Shown piece by piece: positions 1 through 11,524 of a stretch of 33,480 bases of DNA; positions within the stretch are counted from its first letter, which is position 1; every line of letters begins with the position of its first letter. The translations under genes and the position numbers were made by a program. The DNA is from Thoreauomyces humboldtii (taxonomy: Eukaryota > Chytridiomycota > Chytridiomycetes > Spizellomycetales > Powellomycetaceae), in NCBI GenBank assembly GCA_027596035.1, contig JADGJA010000176.1, positions 1 through 33,480 of the forward strand. Direction: 5' to 3'. Under the pieces are notes generated by a model that saw only the letters and a program-made list of their open reading frames with translations, was not told the DNA's origin and ran no database searches.

Positions 1-10
1 CCCCCCCCCC
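1..10. repeat. Poly-C run at the window start
   Basis: The first ten bases are all C, and the last ten bases of the window are all G. This symmetry suggests an assembly or sequencing edge effect at both contig ends rather than biology. The 254 bases that follow, up to the first gene, look like 5' flank or untranslated leader and hold no recognisable site. Confidence 0.7.
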
Positions 11-264
11 AATCACCCTCCTCTCAAAAGGCTTCGCACCGGTGCAGCAGCAGCAAACGTACAGCAATCGTTCCACCCAGAAGGAGAACCTGGAGTACAC
101 GGAAATCTCATTGGGACATCGGACTCGAGAGAGAATCGCGCAGGAACTCCCTTCTGTCACCGTCCTCGAAGCCTTGCAAACCAGGATTGCCCAGAGGTCC
201 CGAGTCCCTCGCGCGCCTCAGAAATCGACCCTCAACTTCCTTTGATTCGCATCGATCCATCCTG

Positions 265-2642
265 ATGCCGCCGAAACCATTACTTCAGAACGGGGAGTCC
301 GGCCTGCCGGGAGGGGGAGCCCCTTCACCACCTTCCCCTCGTACCAAGAAGCAGCCACGAACCACCGCCAACCGACGCACCTCTTTGCAGGCCGTCACCA
401 TCAGTCCGTCAGCCCTCCATCGCAGCTGGAGCGCGAAGCCAGCACCGTTCCGAAGAGCTCGAACGGAACATTTCCCCGTGTCGGCACCGGTCTCGACCGA
501 GCACCTTCCCGGCCCGAACGGAACGGGTCTGACTCGGTCAGAGACGAGCTTGAGCTTTCGGACCACGGAAAGAGTCAAGAGACAGGGGGCGATGATGAGA
601 AGGATGAGCAGCTTCGGAGGTGCTCCCATATTCATCCCACCGCCACCGTTGAAGATCGGTGCTGAGGCCGGACCAGACGAACATGTACCGGCGGCTTCCA
701 ATTTGCGTTGGTTCGTGCTGGCTCTTACGTGCTTGCTCCTCTTCGGAAACTACTATGGTCCGTGCTTGTGGAGTCTCTGCAGGGAGAACTTCGGAAACTT
801 CCGTTGGATTGCTGACATCTCTCCCTTTCGTAGCATACGACAACCCGGCTGCGCTCAACAAGCCACTGCAAGAGTATCTCGGTCACGAATACGACACGTG
901 GCAGTACGAGCTGAACCTTCTGTATTCTGTCTACTCCTTCCCAAACATGTTTCTCCCCTTCATCGGAGGTCAGCTCGTCGACAGGCTGGACGTCAAGAAG
1001 GTTCTGGTCGTGTTCTCCATCATTGTCTGCGCTGGGCAGACGCTCTTCGCTGTCGGCGTCTCCACAAAGAACTTTCCGGTCATGCTCATCGGACGCGTCT
1101 TCTTCGGTATCGGCGGCGAGAGCATTGGAGTGGTGCAAGCTAGTGTTACGACGGCGTGGTTCAGGGGAAAGGAGCTGGGGTTTGCGTTGGGACTGAGTGA
1201 GTTCAGACGCGAGTGGTGTATGATGGTACGTACCTGCTCATCTTGCGTCTCTTCATGTCAGATCTGTGCATAGCCCGCTTCGGATCGGTCGTGAACGCGA
1301 ACCTCTCTCCTCGGATCGAAAAGATATGGGGTTCATCTGGTGCGGTGTGGGTGGGATCCCTCACATGCTATGCCTCCCTCTGCTGCTCCATCGCACTCGT
1401 CACCCTCATGGCGCATCACTCCCCCGGTGAGACGAGATCTCCAACAAAACGCTCCAGCCAGTCGGAGGAGGAGGCGCCACTTCTGGATGGACTGGGCGAG
1501 TCGAGCTCGTCTCTCTCCGATCCGCTGCTGGAGAAGGGGCTGGGCGAAATGTCTTCGTCACCCGTATCGAGCGAGTTCGACGAGCAGGTCAGCTGGCGCG
1601 ACTCGATAAGGGAGATCGCCATGTTCCCTTGGGCATTTTGGCTGGTCTGCTTGATCTGCGTTCTGCTGTATGGGACCGTGGTACCGTTTAACAACATCGC
1701 CTCGGATTTTTTGATGTCGAAGTGGTACCCCGGGGATACGCAGACTGCCGGAACAGTAATGAGGTACGCGACACGCTCTCTTCTAGTTGAACTCCTTCGA
1801 TTGCTCGATCCTGAACGTATCTTCCTTGTATCAGCATACCGGACACTATGTCGGCCATCCTGGTCCCCATATGCGGTGTCCTCGTCGATCGCTACGGTGG
1901 TCGCGCCTCCCTCCTCCTCCTTTGCGCTCTCGTCATCGCGGCCGTACACACCTGTCTCGGCCTCACGATGATCAACCCAGTGTACCCCCTCATCCTCCTC
2001 GGTCTGAGCTACTCGATGTACGGCGTCGCGATATGGCCTTCTGTAGCCTGCATCATCCAACATCGTGAAGACGCGATCCACGAGCAGAACCCCGACAGTC
2101 CACCACCGAAGCTCCTGGGAACGGCATACGGACTCAGCACAAGCTGTCTCAACACGGCGCTCACCATCATGCCCCTCGTCTCGGCGCAGATAAGGGTGTG
2201 GGGTGGGAGTTTCGTTCCCGTGGAACTCTTCTTCGTGGCCCTGGCACTGGGCGGAGCGGGTGCTTCGACGGTTTTGTGGATCGTGGACGGATACAACGGG
2301 TCCATACTTCAGAGAGCGGAGATGGACGACGGGGAGGAATCCACTGACGACGATGACGAGGACGAGGATTACATACGGTACAACACGGCGGAAACGGAAC
2401 CCTTGCTGGCCGCCGCTGGTCGCATCAACAAACCCACTTCGACCGCCATCGGAGGCGGCTTCGACGAGAAACCACCTCTACATCGAAGAGCTCCTCCGAG
2501 CGAAAAGTACGCCAACCAGCCTTTCAAACCGGGGAAGGCGTTCGGGATCAAGGTCAAGACGAGGGGAAGGCTGGACGATTTCCTCGTTCAGTCTCCGACG
2601 TCCGAGACCGGTCCGAGTGGCGGGAGCGGGAGCGGGCATTAG
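265..2642 (+). CDS. MFSD1-like major facilitator transporter (vacuolar/lysosomal)
   Basis: Four exons, 265-757, 834-1196, 1262-1763 and 1835-2642, join in frame to 721 residues. The introns are 76, 65 and 71 bp with GT-AG ends, and the first has a CTGAC branch site. The order of membrane segments and loops matches MFSD1-type MFS carriers, known in animals as lysosomal dipeptide exporters. Matching motifs are an aromatic-rich first helix (about residues 147-166) running into a YDNPAAL motif, a GGQLVDRLDVKK loop, GRVFFGIGGES, and NLCIARFGSVVNANL across exons 2-3. The first 145 residues are Ser/Pro/Arg-rich and probably cytosolic. The large central loop and the C-terminal tail each carry an acidic dileucine motif (EEEAPLL and ETEPLL), and the tail also has a run of Asp/Glu. 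Acidic dileucines are typical vacuole/lysosome sorting signals, so I infer an endolysosomal location. The start at 265 was chosen as the first in-frame ATG after a short leader; 187 is also possible. The substrate is unknown. Confidence 0.85.
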
Positions 2643-3102
2643 AACGACAATGGACTGTTTCATGGATGGCGATCACTTTGGACTCGTTCATCTGCACTTG
2701 ATGAAGCATATCTGCCTCGTTTTTTGGTACATGAAGCCATGAAAGTTCGGGCGCTGCATGCTCTACAATGCTATATACCCTACTAGTTTCTTTACGTCTG
2801 CCGTTCAGCATGCCGCGAGGTTTGGCAAGGCACAAGCGTCTGTAAGCTAAAACGGGCAAACCAACTGTCTAGTCCAGTGGTCAGTCTCATGCAGAGCCTG
2901 GTGCAGAGCCTCACGAAGCCCTCGCGCTGCCGAACATCGTGCTGCCGGTTGCGACGGGCATCCGGTGCAACTCGCAACTTCGCAAGTTGGCAGACATCTC
3001 AATGGCGAACGGCAAGCACAAGCTCTCACTCCAGTCCATGCTCTCTGCGAGTCGTGCGTGATGTGATACGCGCCGAATCTCATCGACTTCTTCAGGCATA
3101 CC
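2643..3102. other. Intergenic region between MFSD1-like and ZZZ3-like genes
   Basis: This 460-bp stretch holds the 3' flank of the transporter and the promoter of the next gene. Open frames here are short, overlap on both strands and lack recognisable protein features. I see no RNA gene or repeat. Confidence 0.5.
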
Positions 3103-4538
3103 ATGTCCCACGCCGAAAATGACCAGCCATCGTCGTCGCCAACCCACCAGTCACAAACAAGCTTTCAGGTCGAAACCGGGGCAGCTGATCCGTCAATTCT
3201 CCTGGACCGTAATGAGGAGTAGGCAAATAAAGCAAATGCCACGTCAGATGCCGCTCTGCTAAAACTTCCTGTCCGTAGTTATCAGCTCATGTCAGACGCG
3301 TTGACTGTCCTCCGACAACAGCTCGTTCAAGCGCAGGCTGACATCGAACGACTTTCTCAACTGCGTCAGGAGGCCCTCGATGATCCTGCAACTTTCGTTG
3401 AAAAGATGAAATCTAGGGTGAGCTGAGCTTAAGAGCAAGCCGAAGTGCACCTTTCATGATCTAAATCCTCGTAGAGGTACGATGAAGTGCCCAAGCTACA
3501 GCGAATCGCGCGCTTGCCGTCGATCGATCTACGAAAGTACATGACGGAGCCAGGTGAGGAAGACGTGAGTCTCTGCGCAACTCTCGGAGTGTGTCCGCTC
3601 ATCCCCCCCTTCCTCAAGAATCTCATGTGCACCGCAGCACGCGAACACGCACCCGCTCTCATATGAGTGACTTCTTCGAGCGAAATCAGTCGCCAGTACC
3701 TGGAAGCTGGGCTGCGATCTCCACCCCGCCTCGAGTCTCCAGCCCGATTCCATATGGCGACTCCCCAACACCAGCAAGCAACGCCCCTCCAAACACTGCC
3801 TCTTCAGAGGAGAAATCACAGACGTTCAACCAGGGATGGTCACAGGAAGAACACGCGAGGCTTTTAGAGCTGATGGAGTTGTATCCGCACGAACCTGTAG
3901 CCGCTCGTCGTATGGAGAAGATATCCGCAGCCCTTGGCAGCCGCACCCCGAGGCAGGTCGCAACCCGCGTCCAAAAGTTCCTAGATCGTCGGAAAACCAC
4001 GCGATCTCCGATGACGGCAAATCGGCCCATGAACTTTGTGCAACCGAGTCTGACGACCGGGTCGACGCGACCCAACAACCACAAGCGCGTCTCGGGTATG
4101 CAGTACTCCAACCGTTTCACCGGATCCCGGTACTTGGGAAGTGCCACTTTAACATTGTCCGACGATGAGGAGGACGACGGAGTGGGAATGAACGTGGACC
4201 CTGCGCTTCGACAAACCGACGAGTACAAGGAGCTGGTGCGTCTGCAGGCCGTCGCCAGGTTGAACGCCAGCAATCAGCCGGCTGCACATGCAGCCGATCC
4301 GATCCACTACGGCTTCACGTGTGACAGATGCGGGGCTGAACCCATCGTCGGCGTTCGTTGGACCTGTAGGGACTGCCCTGCCGGTGACGAGGTGGATCTC
4401 TGTGACGAGTGCTTCGCCAAGGGATATCGAAGCGACGTTCACAACGACACTCATTCCATGCGCAAGGTCACTGAGCCTGAGATCGTGGACGGGGCCGATT
4501 CGGCTCCGGCAGATCCGTATGCCTATCTGGGGCTTTGA
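3103..4538 (+). CDS. ZZZ3-like SANT and ZZ zinc-finger chromatin protein
   Basis: The proposed exons are 3103-3218, 3279-3417, 3475-3564 and 3690-4538, giving 397 residues. The N-terminal part has a helical segment with LDDPATFVEKM followed by RIARLPSIDLRKYM, as in animal ZZZ3 upstream of its SANT domain. The SANT/Myb domain lies at about residues 161-212 (GWSQEEHARLLELM, RRMEKISAALGSRT, QVATRVQKF). A C-terminal ZZ finger (about 320-375) has cysteine pairs C326/C329, C341/C344 and C353/C356 plus H366/H370, and a YAYLGL tail resembles the ZZZ3 C-terminus. ZZZ3 is a histone H3-binding subunit of the metazoan ATAC acetyltransferase complex; a similar nuclear role here is inferred. The third intron is uncertain. 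The donor at 3565 (GTGAGT) is strong, but the best-looking acceptor (ending 3637) breaks the frame. I used the acceptor ending 3689; 3680 also works. The first donor (GTAGGC) is weak. Confidence 0.8.
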
Positions 4539-4877
4539 CTACGCGTGCTGCGATCCCGAGTTCTTAAATTTCTGGCTATTTGCTTCTCCATCTCAAGTTG
4601 TAATGATATCACGTTCCCCGCACCCTTGGAGAAACGTCAGCAAGCATCACCGTCGCACTCTCAGCTTGTGCGAGAACAGGAGCGTATCCGCGGACCCAGT
4701 TGCCTTTTGGGAACAGAGGCACTTGTGTTACCAGATCCCAAAAATGTGCAGCGAGTTTTTCAGCAGACTGGACGTGCAAGCGGAGTCGATCATGAGAAAG
4801 AATTGCAAAGGATCATGACAGTGACCGAATAGATTATCGAACAGTTTCTCGAACGCTATTTCAAAAAAGACCGCTCT
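4539..4877. other. Convergent 3' intergenic region
   Basis: This is 339 bp between two genes that end toward each other. It contains a 95-codon plus-strand open frame (4545-4832) with no recognisable domain, which I regard as chance. AT-rich patches near both gene ends fit 3' untranslated regions. Nothing else is visible. Confidence 0.5.
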
Positions 4878-7171
4878 TCATACAGTAGCTTTTAGTCGTT
4901 TTCGACACTGCTTGACGTACTCCATAACTCCTCCTTCCAACTTTCGAAGCTTCCCGCCCTCCACCAACCCAGTCCAGCACATCCCATCCGCCGCACCAGC
5001 TGCCACCGTCTTCAGAAAACTGACATCGTGAGAAACGACCACCAATGTCCCATTCCACTCCTTCAAAGCCTCCCCAAGCGCGTCGACCGTCTCGAAATCG
5101 AGATGGTTCGTCGGTTCGTCGAGCACCAGAAGGTGTGGTCCCGTCGTCGGATGCCTCGAACTCGAGAACCCGCCATCCCGGTCGTCTGACGTCGCGGAAG
5201 CGATCCAAGTGGCGTTCGCGAACGCGACACGGACCAACTGGCCGCCTGACAGGTCGGACAGTCTCGTCGTTGCGATGCGGGCCGTCACACCGTACTTTGA
5301 GAGATGTCCTCTGGCGGACTGTGCTGTCGGATGAGGGTCCTCGAGATGCGTCAACAAAGACAGGGGCGTTGCGGAGTGGTTCGACCGAAGGGCTTCCACG
5401 TGGTGTTGGGATAGATATGCGGTTCGTGCCGAAGGATGCGTGTAGATCGATCCTTTCAGGGGTACGAGATCACCCATGAGAGCTTGCACCAGTGTCGATT
5501 TCCCGGCTCCGTTGGCTCCAACCAACAGCGTCCTTGAACCAGGTTCGATCGTCAGATTCACGTTCCTCAGCACCGCTTTGCCTCCGTCATGACCAACGTC
5601 GACGTTTTCCAACCTGACGAGTGGACCGGGGTGGCGAAGGACGGAAGGTGGGGCGATCGTCCATTCTATCTGTTGAGGGAGTGAGGAGACGGGGACTTCG
5701 CCTCTGACGGTGGTGTAATAGCCTTCTCGATCTCGATGGAGTCTGAAGCGATGGCCTTTGCGGTTGACTTCCATCCCCATTCGTTCCTTTTTCCGTTGTT
5801 GGACGGCGAGGGCCACTAGCTTCTTGTCGTCGCCTTTGGAACGCGCTTTGGCGACGGCTGCTGCGTGCTCGTTGCTGTCACCTGCTGTGTGCTGAGATAG
5901 AAGGACGGATCAGGTGGTTGAATTAAGAAAAGTTTAGAGTTGACGGCTGTGTACGTACGGCACGCTTGACCTCCAAAGCAGCTGCCATCTTGACTCGCCA
6001 GATGCGGAACTCGGCAGTGTGCGCTGCAAACTCATCGTAGTTGCCTGCGTGAAGATTGGTGGTTAGCAATCCGAAGGGGATACGGAAAGATGTTCATGGG
6101 TCGCAGCTTACCAGCATAGTAACCGAGTTTCTTATCCTCGTACTCGCCGATCCTTCCCACGTTCTCGCCAAGGACGATGGTCTCCTCCGTCACAGCGTTG
6201 AGAAACGCGCGATCGTGGGAGACGGTGACGACCGTGCACGAGAGACTCTTAATGTATCGTTGAAGGAACAGGATGGCCGGCAGGTCCAAATGGTTCGTCG
6301 GCTCGTCGAGCAAGAGACAATCCGCCTTGAAGACCAAGGCGCTCGCCAGCGCGCATCTCGTCCGCCATCCTCCGGAGAGACTCGAGACGAGATTCCCATG
6401 GATCTCGAGCGGGAACCCGAGTCCGACGAGAACCCTCTCGGCGTTCCGTTCCGTGGCAGGGACGTCGTGCAGCGCCAAGATCGAGACGAGGTCCTCGAGG
6501 GTCGTCTGGGCGTCCTTGACAGCTCGGACCGTCTCCTCCGCCGTGATGGGTTCCTCGTTCGCGATCCGTGCCGCCGCCTCCTCGTGCTCCAGCTGGACGA
6601 GACGTTTCCGGGCCTCCGATCCACGGGCGCCCGACCGTTTCTGGGCGTGATGCTGGGCGAGTCGTTTCCGACCCTGGAGATTCGACAGATGGTGGGTCCG
6701 CATGGCCTGCGCGATGACGGTCGGATCGTCGGACTCTATGGCCTCCTGCAGGACGGCGGCCGATCTCTTGACGGACCCGATCTCGTCGTTGCGGTCCACC
6801 ACGATGTCCCTGACGGTCCTCTGCAGATCCTTCCCTTCGAACTGCTCTACGAGGACCGTCCTTACGTTCTCTGGCCATCCGACCAGCAGTCCGCCGGCGA
6901 TGGCCTTGAGGAGGGAACTCTTTCCGATGCCGTTGACGCCCACGAGGCCGTAGCGGACTCCGGCGAACAGACGGAGCCTGGCGTCGGCGAGGAGGATGCG
7001 ATCGTTCACGGACAGGTTGACGCCGGCCAGATCGATGTCGGTGGAGAGCGATTCGACGGTCGTGACGTGGAAGCGGGATGGCTGGGATGTGGCGACCAGG
7101 GTCGGTTCCTCCTGGGGTGCAGAATTGCCGATGGGAGACGTGCGAGTAGTGTTGGCTTTTGGGTTCCTCAT
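4878..7171 (-). CDS. ABC-F family ATPase with two nucleotide-binding domains
   Basis: Three exons read from 7171: 7171-6112, 6044-5959 and 5891-4878, separated by two 67-bp introns (donors GTAAGC and GTACGT). The product is 719 residues without membrane segments. NBD1 has Walker A GVNGIGKSS (about 78-86), signature LSGGW (265-269), Walker B LLLDEPTNHLD (to 296) and H-switch SHD (318-320). NBD2 has Walker A GANGAGKST (507-515), signature LSGGQ (596-600), a Ser/Asp-rich insertion of about 20 residues, then LLVLDEPTNHLD and SHD. The charged inter-domain linker (about 355-435), beginning with GNYDEF, corresponds to the ABC-F P-site tRNA interaction region. ABC-F proteins act on ribosomes or in translation control rather than in transport. 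The exact subgroup (Gcn20, Arb1, New1 or another fungal clade) cannot be decided by eye. The start was chosen at ATG 7171 (MRNPKANTT), although the frame stays open further upstream. The gene is divergent from the trehalose gene. Confidence 0.9.
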
Positions 7172-7796
7172 ATCAGCGTCGTGTGTCAGAAAGTGCGAGG
7201 TGTGACAGGTGAACGGTGGGAAAGCGATGTACCGTAGTTCTCGGTTGCTGAAACGTGGACGACAGACGTGCTTGCAGATGATGGAGTACCTAGGTCTCAC
7301 ATACAATCAGCCCTTTATATATCTGGAAAGCCAGGTGCGTTTCGTACAGTCCATCGTTGTCCGTCCTGCCCGTGGTGGAATCGTGAGGTGGTGGATCAGC
7401 AGCAGTACAGTGCGAGAGAGAGAGCACAGCCTTACCAGGCACCGAGCAGGAACGGGATCCGCCGTACCAAGGACCGAGGCCAAGGGTTCGTTCGATCCTT
7501 CAGGGAAAGGTTTGCACGGGTTAGGGTTCTCTCCAGGATGACCTCACCTTCCGTCTCTCACAGCAGCTTTTCACCGGTCGTTCCCTCAATCTTCCACACG
7601 CCATTAGACCTTCTCATAGTCCATACATCTCTCTCTCTCTCTGTGTGTCCGGAAAGAGCAGGAGGAAGTGACAAGTCAGCTACACCACAGAACCCTCACA
7701 AACTCACGAGGTTTCCCAGAGGACAGTAGTTTTGCCTCCAACCGATCGCAGCATCTTCCACCCTACAGTCGCTATCCGCAACCAGCCAAACGAACC
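7172..7796. promoter_or_regulatory. Divergent promoter region between ABC-F and trehalose genes
   Basis: These 625 bp separate two head-to-head start codons, so both promoters must lie here. A short CT dinucleotide tract (about 7628-7642) runs into a TGTGTG tract; pyrimidine tracts of this kind are common in fungal promoters. I found no clear stress-response CCCCT/AGGGG element or TATA box that I would defend. Confidence 0.45.
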
Positions 7797-10639
7797 ATGC
7801 CCAACACAGCTTCCCACCCTTCGTCGGCCTCTGGAAAGATGTCGCGTCTCATCGTCATCTCCAACCGGCTTCCCGTCACCATCAAGCCAAAGGACGACGG
7901 AAACTGGGACTTCTCAATGAGTTCAGGAGGACTCGTCTCGGCCTTGTCCGGCCTCGCAAAGGAGATGAAGTTCACCTGGATCGGTTGGCCTGGTGAGGCG
8001 CAGAAACCAAAGTCCCGTTACTCCTTCAATGGGAATACTGATCTCTCACCCTCCCTCCAGGTCTTGACGTACCGAAGGACCAGCAAGCGAGCATGAAGGC
8101 GCAACTCATTGAACAGCACTCGTGCGCCCCCGTCTTCATTAGCGACGAAGTGGCCGATATGCACTACAACGGATTTTCCAATAGCATTCTCTGGCCCCTG
8201 TTTCACTATCACCCCGGAGAAATCAACTTCAACGAGGAGCACTGGAATGCTTACCAGCAAGTCAACCAGGCCTTCGCTGACGAGGTTGCAGAGATGACCG
8301 ACGACGGAGACATCATCTGGGTTCAGGACTATCACCTCATGCTCCTCCCTACCATGCTCCGGGAGAAGCTGTTGGAACGGAACAAGAAGGACGTCAAGAT
8401 AGGCTTCTTCCTCCACACCCCGTTCCCCTCGAGCGAGATCTATCGAATCTTGCCAGTTCGAAAGCAGGTCCTTCTGGGCGTGCTCAACTGCGATCTCATC
8501 GGCTTCCACACGTACGACTATGCCCGTCACTTCTTGAGCTCGTGCACGCGCATCCTGGGCCTGCACACCATGCCCAACGGAGTCGAATTCGAAGGACGCA
8601 TCGTTCATGTCGGAACCTTCCCCATCGGAATCGATACGGAAAAGTTTGCAGAGGTTCGCAGGTTACTTGCCACGTTCCTGATTGTGGGTTGCTCGATTGA
8701 ACGATTTTCATTTTTTTCAGGGACTGAAAGCCGAGCGGATCGTCAGCCGCATCAAACAGTTAAAGGACAAGTTCAAGGGCGTCAAGCTCATCGTCGGTGT
8801 GGACCGTCTCGATTACATCAAGGGCGTACCACAAAAGTTGCACGCCTTGGAGCTGTTCCTGTCGCAACACCCGGAATGGATCGAGAAAGTTGTTCTCGTG
8901 CAGGTCGCGGTGCCGTCGCGACAGGACGTCGAGGAGTACCAGAACCTGCAGCGCGTCGTGAACGAGCTGGTTGGTCGTATCAACGGTCGTTTCGGAACAA
9001 TTGATTACGCTCCTATCCACTTCATGCATCGATCCGTTCCATTCGAGGAGTTGGTCTCTTTGTACGCGGTGGCGGACGCTTGTCTTGTGTCATCTACACG
9101 TGACGGCATGAACCTGGTTTCCTACGAGTACATCGTTTCTCAGCAGGAACGACATGGCGTCCTCATCCTTAGCGAGTTTGCTGGAGCAGCTCAGTCTCTT
9201 AATGGTAAGAGTCTCATTCTTCAAATCCAGATCACTGTTCTCAATTGCAGCTTGCTAACTCGCATCTCAGGTTCCATCATCGTCAACCCTTGGAACACCG
9301 CCGAGCTTTCTCAGGCAATCCACGACGCTGTAACGATGCCCGACGACCTGCGGAAAGCCAATCACCAGAAGCTCTACCGATATGTTACGAAGTACACTGC
9401 CGCATATTGGGGCCTGACCTTCGTGAAGGAACTGCAGGTAAGGCTGGGCGTAAATGCTTACATATTCCATGTTTTCTGTGCTTGACCTCTGTCATGTTTA
9501 GCGAGTTACCGAGCAATATGCCCCGCAAAATCTGCCCAAGCTCTCTTTCGATTCAGTTGTCCAGAAGTTCAGCAAATCTAGCCGGAGAAAGGTTTGTCGA
9601 GCTCGATCATCGTTCCGAATATCGCCTTTCCTGATTCCTATGGTTCTTCAAGATCATTTTCTTGGACTACGATGGGACTTTGACAACGACACACAAGCTC
9701 CCAGAGTTTGCCAAGCCATCCTCGGCCGTGCTCGACGCCTTGAAACGACTATCATCGATGCCCGACGTATATGTATACATCCTGTCGGGTCGATCTCGGA
9801 TGCACCTCGACCTGTGGTTCGCGGAGACGGGCGTGGGCCTTTCTGCGGAACACGGGTGCTTCTACCGCCACCCGCAAAAGCTTGGGGAGGATTTCGCCGA
9901 CCCGGACGCGGACGGCGACGACGGCTTCAACGACACCACCTCGTCGTCGAAGGATGCTACCACAACGGGAGCGGATGGCAAGGTCGTGACTCCTAGCAGT
10001 CCCACGAAGGGCGCCGAGATATTCCGACGACGGAGCAACAACGGGTGGTTGGCCCTTGTGGATCAGGTCGACTCGTCGTGGAGGGATACCATCCGACCAC
10101 TATTCCAGCATTACACGGAACGTACACCTGGATCGTTCATCGAGGAGAAGGAGATCAACCTCACGTGGCATTACCGGAATGCGGACCCAGAGTTTGGAGG
10201 ATGGCAGTCGGCGGAACTACAGGTCAACCTGGAGAAGATCCTCAGTCACATGCCAGTCTCGGTGAGTTACTCATTATCCCACACAACCCACGCATAAAGC
10301 ACACATCCGCGCAGCGAGCTGACCCAACTCTCTTTCTTCTCAAAGATCATCCTCGGAAACAAGACGCTCGAACTTCGACCCTCCATGGTGGACAAGGCGA
10401 CCGCGGCGAGAGCCATCTTCAAGGACCTGAACGTTCCCAACGAGTGCGACTACTGCCTCTGCGTCGGTGACGGAAAGACGGACGAGGTCGTGTTCCAACT
10501 CCTCCAGCACGAGTTCGAGCAGAACAAGGAGCAGCTCATCACGGCCACCGTCGGAAAGAAGCAGACCGAGGCAGAGTTCTATGTAGAGACCGTCAAGGAG
10601 GTCGAACGATTGATCGGGAAACTCGCCAATGCGGTTTGA
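7797..10639 (+). CDS. Bifunctional trehalose-6-phosphate synthase / trehalose-phosphatase
   Basis: Seven exons: 7797-7992, 8061-8653, 8721-9204, 9271-9437, 9502-9591, 9653-10261 and 10346-10639. They give 810 residues and the introns are 61-84 bp. Residues 15-480 form a GT20 synthase with apparently intact active-site motifs: SNRLPVT, GWPG, HYNGFSNSILWPLFHYHPGE, QDYHLMLLP, GVDRLDYIKG (R292, K297) and DGMNLVSYE (D391). Residues 511-810 form a HAD phosphatase: DYDGTLT (nucleophile D515, general acid D517), SGRS, a conserved lysine near ELRPSMVDKA, and GDGKTDE as motif IV. An acidic, Ser/Thr-rich insertion (about 600-640) splits the HAD domain. The enzyme should join UDP-glucose and glucose-6-phosphate to trehalose-6-phosphate and then dephosphorylate it in the cytosol. 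In S. cerevisiae these activities sit in separate Tps1 and Tps2 proteins, and Tps2 has a degenerate synthase half. The start at 7797 (MPNTAS) is preferred; 7839 (MSRLIV) is an alternative. Confidence 0.92.
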
Positions 10640-11524
10640 AGAATAAGACGCGGAGAGGAAACAAGGGACGTTCTTTTTGAGTTTTATTCTCGATCCATCT
10701 GTGATACCGTACCTCGTTTATTGCTCATCATATGCAGAAGTGAGGTGTTGCGGGCTGAAAGGGCCGCCTTCCTGCGTTGACCCGGTGGTAAGCTGTCAAG
10801 GAAACCCGGTCCAAAGCAAGAGTTCAATAGAAGGAAGAAGGAGGATGAACGGAGATCCCTATAGGTAATAGGAGATCCCTCGACGATCCTCTTCCACTTC
10901 CCAAGATCGGGCAGGGCACAAACACCTCAGCAATGGCCTGACGCGACGTACCAAGAGTTCCCATCAGAAATGCCCTCTCTTTCGCTGGGGCATCTCTAAC
11001 GGCGTCCAAACCTCAGTGCCCACCCCAAGTTGTTGTCTCGGCGCAGTCTGGCTCTTACCGGCTGGAGAGAGTACGGCATACGATTTGCGACATGCGACAT
11101 ACAATACGCTTATCCACAGGTTCATAGTACGGTACTTCCTCGCTGCCATCTCGTTCCCAGCTTCTGCTGTGGTTCCCGCTGGAACTGTGGGCCGAAGCTG
11201 TGGGTCTTTGATGTGTCATCCCCAGCGAGGGGAACTCCGCTTCCTGGTCGACAGTAGGAAGACTAACGCGTGTGCTAGTAGCGCGGCCGCCTTTCGGACC
11301 AGACTCCTCTCAACAAATCCGTACCTCAACGCCCCAAGCCCCGCACACAGAACGGCCTGAACCACTCGCCTCCTTTCTCACGGACCGTTCAGTCGCATGC
11401 AGTCTTAGAAGGCGACCAGAAGACCTCACCTAACCGGCCGCGTCTAGGTTTGACCGATCAGTGATTCGTGGCGAACTCTCCACTGCTCGACCCCTCGCGA
11501 CACACTCCAAACAGTCACGGTCAA
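10640..11524. other. Intergenic region upstream of the giant gene
   Basis: These 885 bp hold the 3' flank of the trehalose gene and the promoter and leader of the giant gene. Only short open frames of about 60-115 codons occur, none with a recognisable domain. A short direct repeat of GGAGATCCCT lies near 10850-10880. An unseen upstream 5' exon of the next gene cannot be excluded. Confidence 0.45.

Noticed and set aside
6056..7237. 393-codon plus-strand open frame opposite the ABC-F gene
   Set aside because: It is fully antisense to NBD1, whose Walker, signature and H-switch motifs are clear. The antisense translation has no recognisable domain and is a by-product of biased codons.
11468..11524. 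Start of the giant gene at a GTG at 11468
   Set aside because: Nuclear eukaryotic genes rarely start at GTG. The in-frame ATG at 11525 follows immediately.
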